A stretch of 57,537 bases of DNA. It comes from Candidatus Dormiibacterota bacterium (lineage in GTDB: Bacteria > Chloroflexota > Dormibacteria > Dormibacterales > Dormibacteraceae). The DNA is taken from the NCBI GenBank assembly GCA_024280995.1, contig JAMXLM010000044.1, positions 1-57,537 on the forward strand, in the 5' to 3' direction. Position numbers and translations under genes: made by a program. The notes under the pieces are model-generated. The model was given only the letters and a program-made list of their open reading frames with translations, did no database searches and was not told where the DNA came from. Within the stretch, counting starts at the first letter, position 1, and every line of letters starts with the position of its first letter. This document shows positions 57,078-57,537 of the stretch, piece after piece.

Positions 57078-57537
57078 CTACGGCCGGACTTCGTAGACCA
57101 GGTTGAACGGCGTCTCGCCGACCTTGCGGAAGCGGGTGAACCCCGCCGCCGTAACGACGTCGTGGATCCGCTTTGGACCCGCCTGCGCGCCCAGCGCGAG
57201 ACCGACATCCTGGGACAGCGAGTTGGGGGTGCAGAGGAACGTCGAGAACGCGTAGTACGCGCGCCCGACCGGGTTGAGGTTGGACTCGACCGTGTCGCCC
57301 GCGATGGGCTCGACGATCATCCACGTCCCATCCGGCGCCAGCGCCTGCTTGACGTGCTTGGCCACGCCGACCGGGTCGCCCATGTCGTGCAGCGAGTCGA
57401 ACACGGTGATCAGGTCGTAACCGGTGCCCGGGAAGTTGGAAGCCGAGGCGACCTCGAACTTCAGACGGTCGCTCAGGCCGGCTTCCTGCGCCTTCTTGCG
57501 CGCCAGCTCGATCGACTCCTTGTGATAGTCGGAGCCG
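57078..57537 (-). CDS. Class I SAM-dependent methyltransferase (partial, 5' end outside window)
   Basis: The minus-strand frame is open from the window edge to 57078 and gives about 152 residues. Visible elements: GSDYHKESIELARKKAQEAGL (motif after the SAM loop), YDLITVFDSLHDMGDP (motif II/post I) and KHVKQALAPDGTWMIVEP. The C-terminus ends NLVYEVRP. The family resembles methyltransferases with an N-terminal HTH domain seen in actinobacteria. Its substrate may be shared with the adjacent fusion enzyme. Confidence 0.82.
   Translation of the reverse strand, partial: GSDYHKESIELARKKAQEAGLSDRLKFEVASASNFPGTGYDLITVFDSLHDMGDPVGVAKHVKQALAPDGTWMIVEPIAGDTVESNLNPVGRAYYAFSTFLCTPNSLSQDVGLALGAQAGPKRIHDVVTAAGFTRFRKVGETPFNLVYEVRP

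Overview
This is a high-GC chromosomal segment from an environmental, probably soil, bacterium. Two F420-type (Ddn-like) nitroreductases, DUF1206, an Nei-type glycosylase, TadE/TadG pilins, LCP and PD40 proteins and lipobox lipoproteins fit an Actinomycetota, Dormibacterota or Chloroflexota-type lineage. I cannot settle the phylum from sequence alone. Most of the window is ordinary, densely packed chromosome with many ATGA/GTGA stop-start overlaps.

Left part (1-10.9 kb): an AhpD-like gene with an in-frame TGA at the second Cys of CxxC (a likely selenoprotein), an RnfD-like membrane protein, lipoproteins, HMG-CoA lyase, an M32 carboxypeptidase and tRNA-Arg. Two Ddn-family proteins and a pair of paralogous small stress-type proteins follow. 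10.9-14.0 kb: a soluble MgtE-N/CBS protein, then a 220-nt region closed by a perfect 10-bp helix, then an Nramp-like transporter, which together look like one metal-homeostasis unit. 14-20.6 kb: envelope genes (LCP, PD40 propeller, GT51) and a two-component system with a small secreted protein between regulator and kinase. 20.7-28.4 kb: Tad pseudopilins, gamma-glutamyltransferase, an SDR, a LysM-CHAP hydrolase and an MFS transporter. 28.5-32.6 kb: tRNA-Tyr, CsoR with its operator, a permease-YHS fusion, and a second two-component system with a small secreted protein upstream.

The outstanding region is about 32.9-40.0 kb. A divergent orphan AbrB-type regulator and a promoter/operator region precede a structured leader that contains a strong intrinsic terminator. 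A tRNA array of 22 genes or gene-like elements follows and represents all 20 amino acids. Its 3' part contains four Y-RNA-like elements and a tRNA-mimic hairpin. The array runs directly into rtcB (RNA ligase), a TROVE/Ro60 protein with a vWA domain, and an AAA ATPase. Each Y-like RNA carries GGTTATCG next to a closing helix, and one is a complete circularly permuted tRNA (T-arm, 7-bp acceptor mimic closed by a triloop, D-arm) on a long end stem. Several array tRNAs have altered anticodon loops, with C33 in Tyr, Val, Pro and Leu. I propose an inducible tRNA replacement and RNA repair/quality-control island: spare, possibly nuclease-resistant tRNAs, a ligase for broken RNA, and Ro60 with its Y RNAs.

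Right part (40.2-57.5 kb): a large secreted protein, an MDR oxidoreductase, an Nei glycosylase, and an envelope/lipid cluster (DUF1206, DAG-kinase-like, two PAP2 phosphatases, a YiiX-like protease). It continues with cytochrome bd oxidase (cydAB), an AraC regulator, paired small membrane proteins, YceI with a MarR regulator, a membrane molybdopterin oxidoreductase, an alpha/beta hydrolase-glycosyltransferase fusion and a methyltransferase cut by the window edge. Three loci carry a family of palindromic interspersed repeats.
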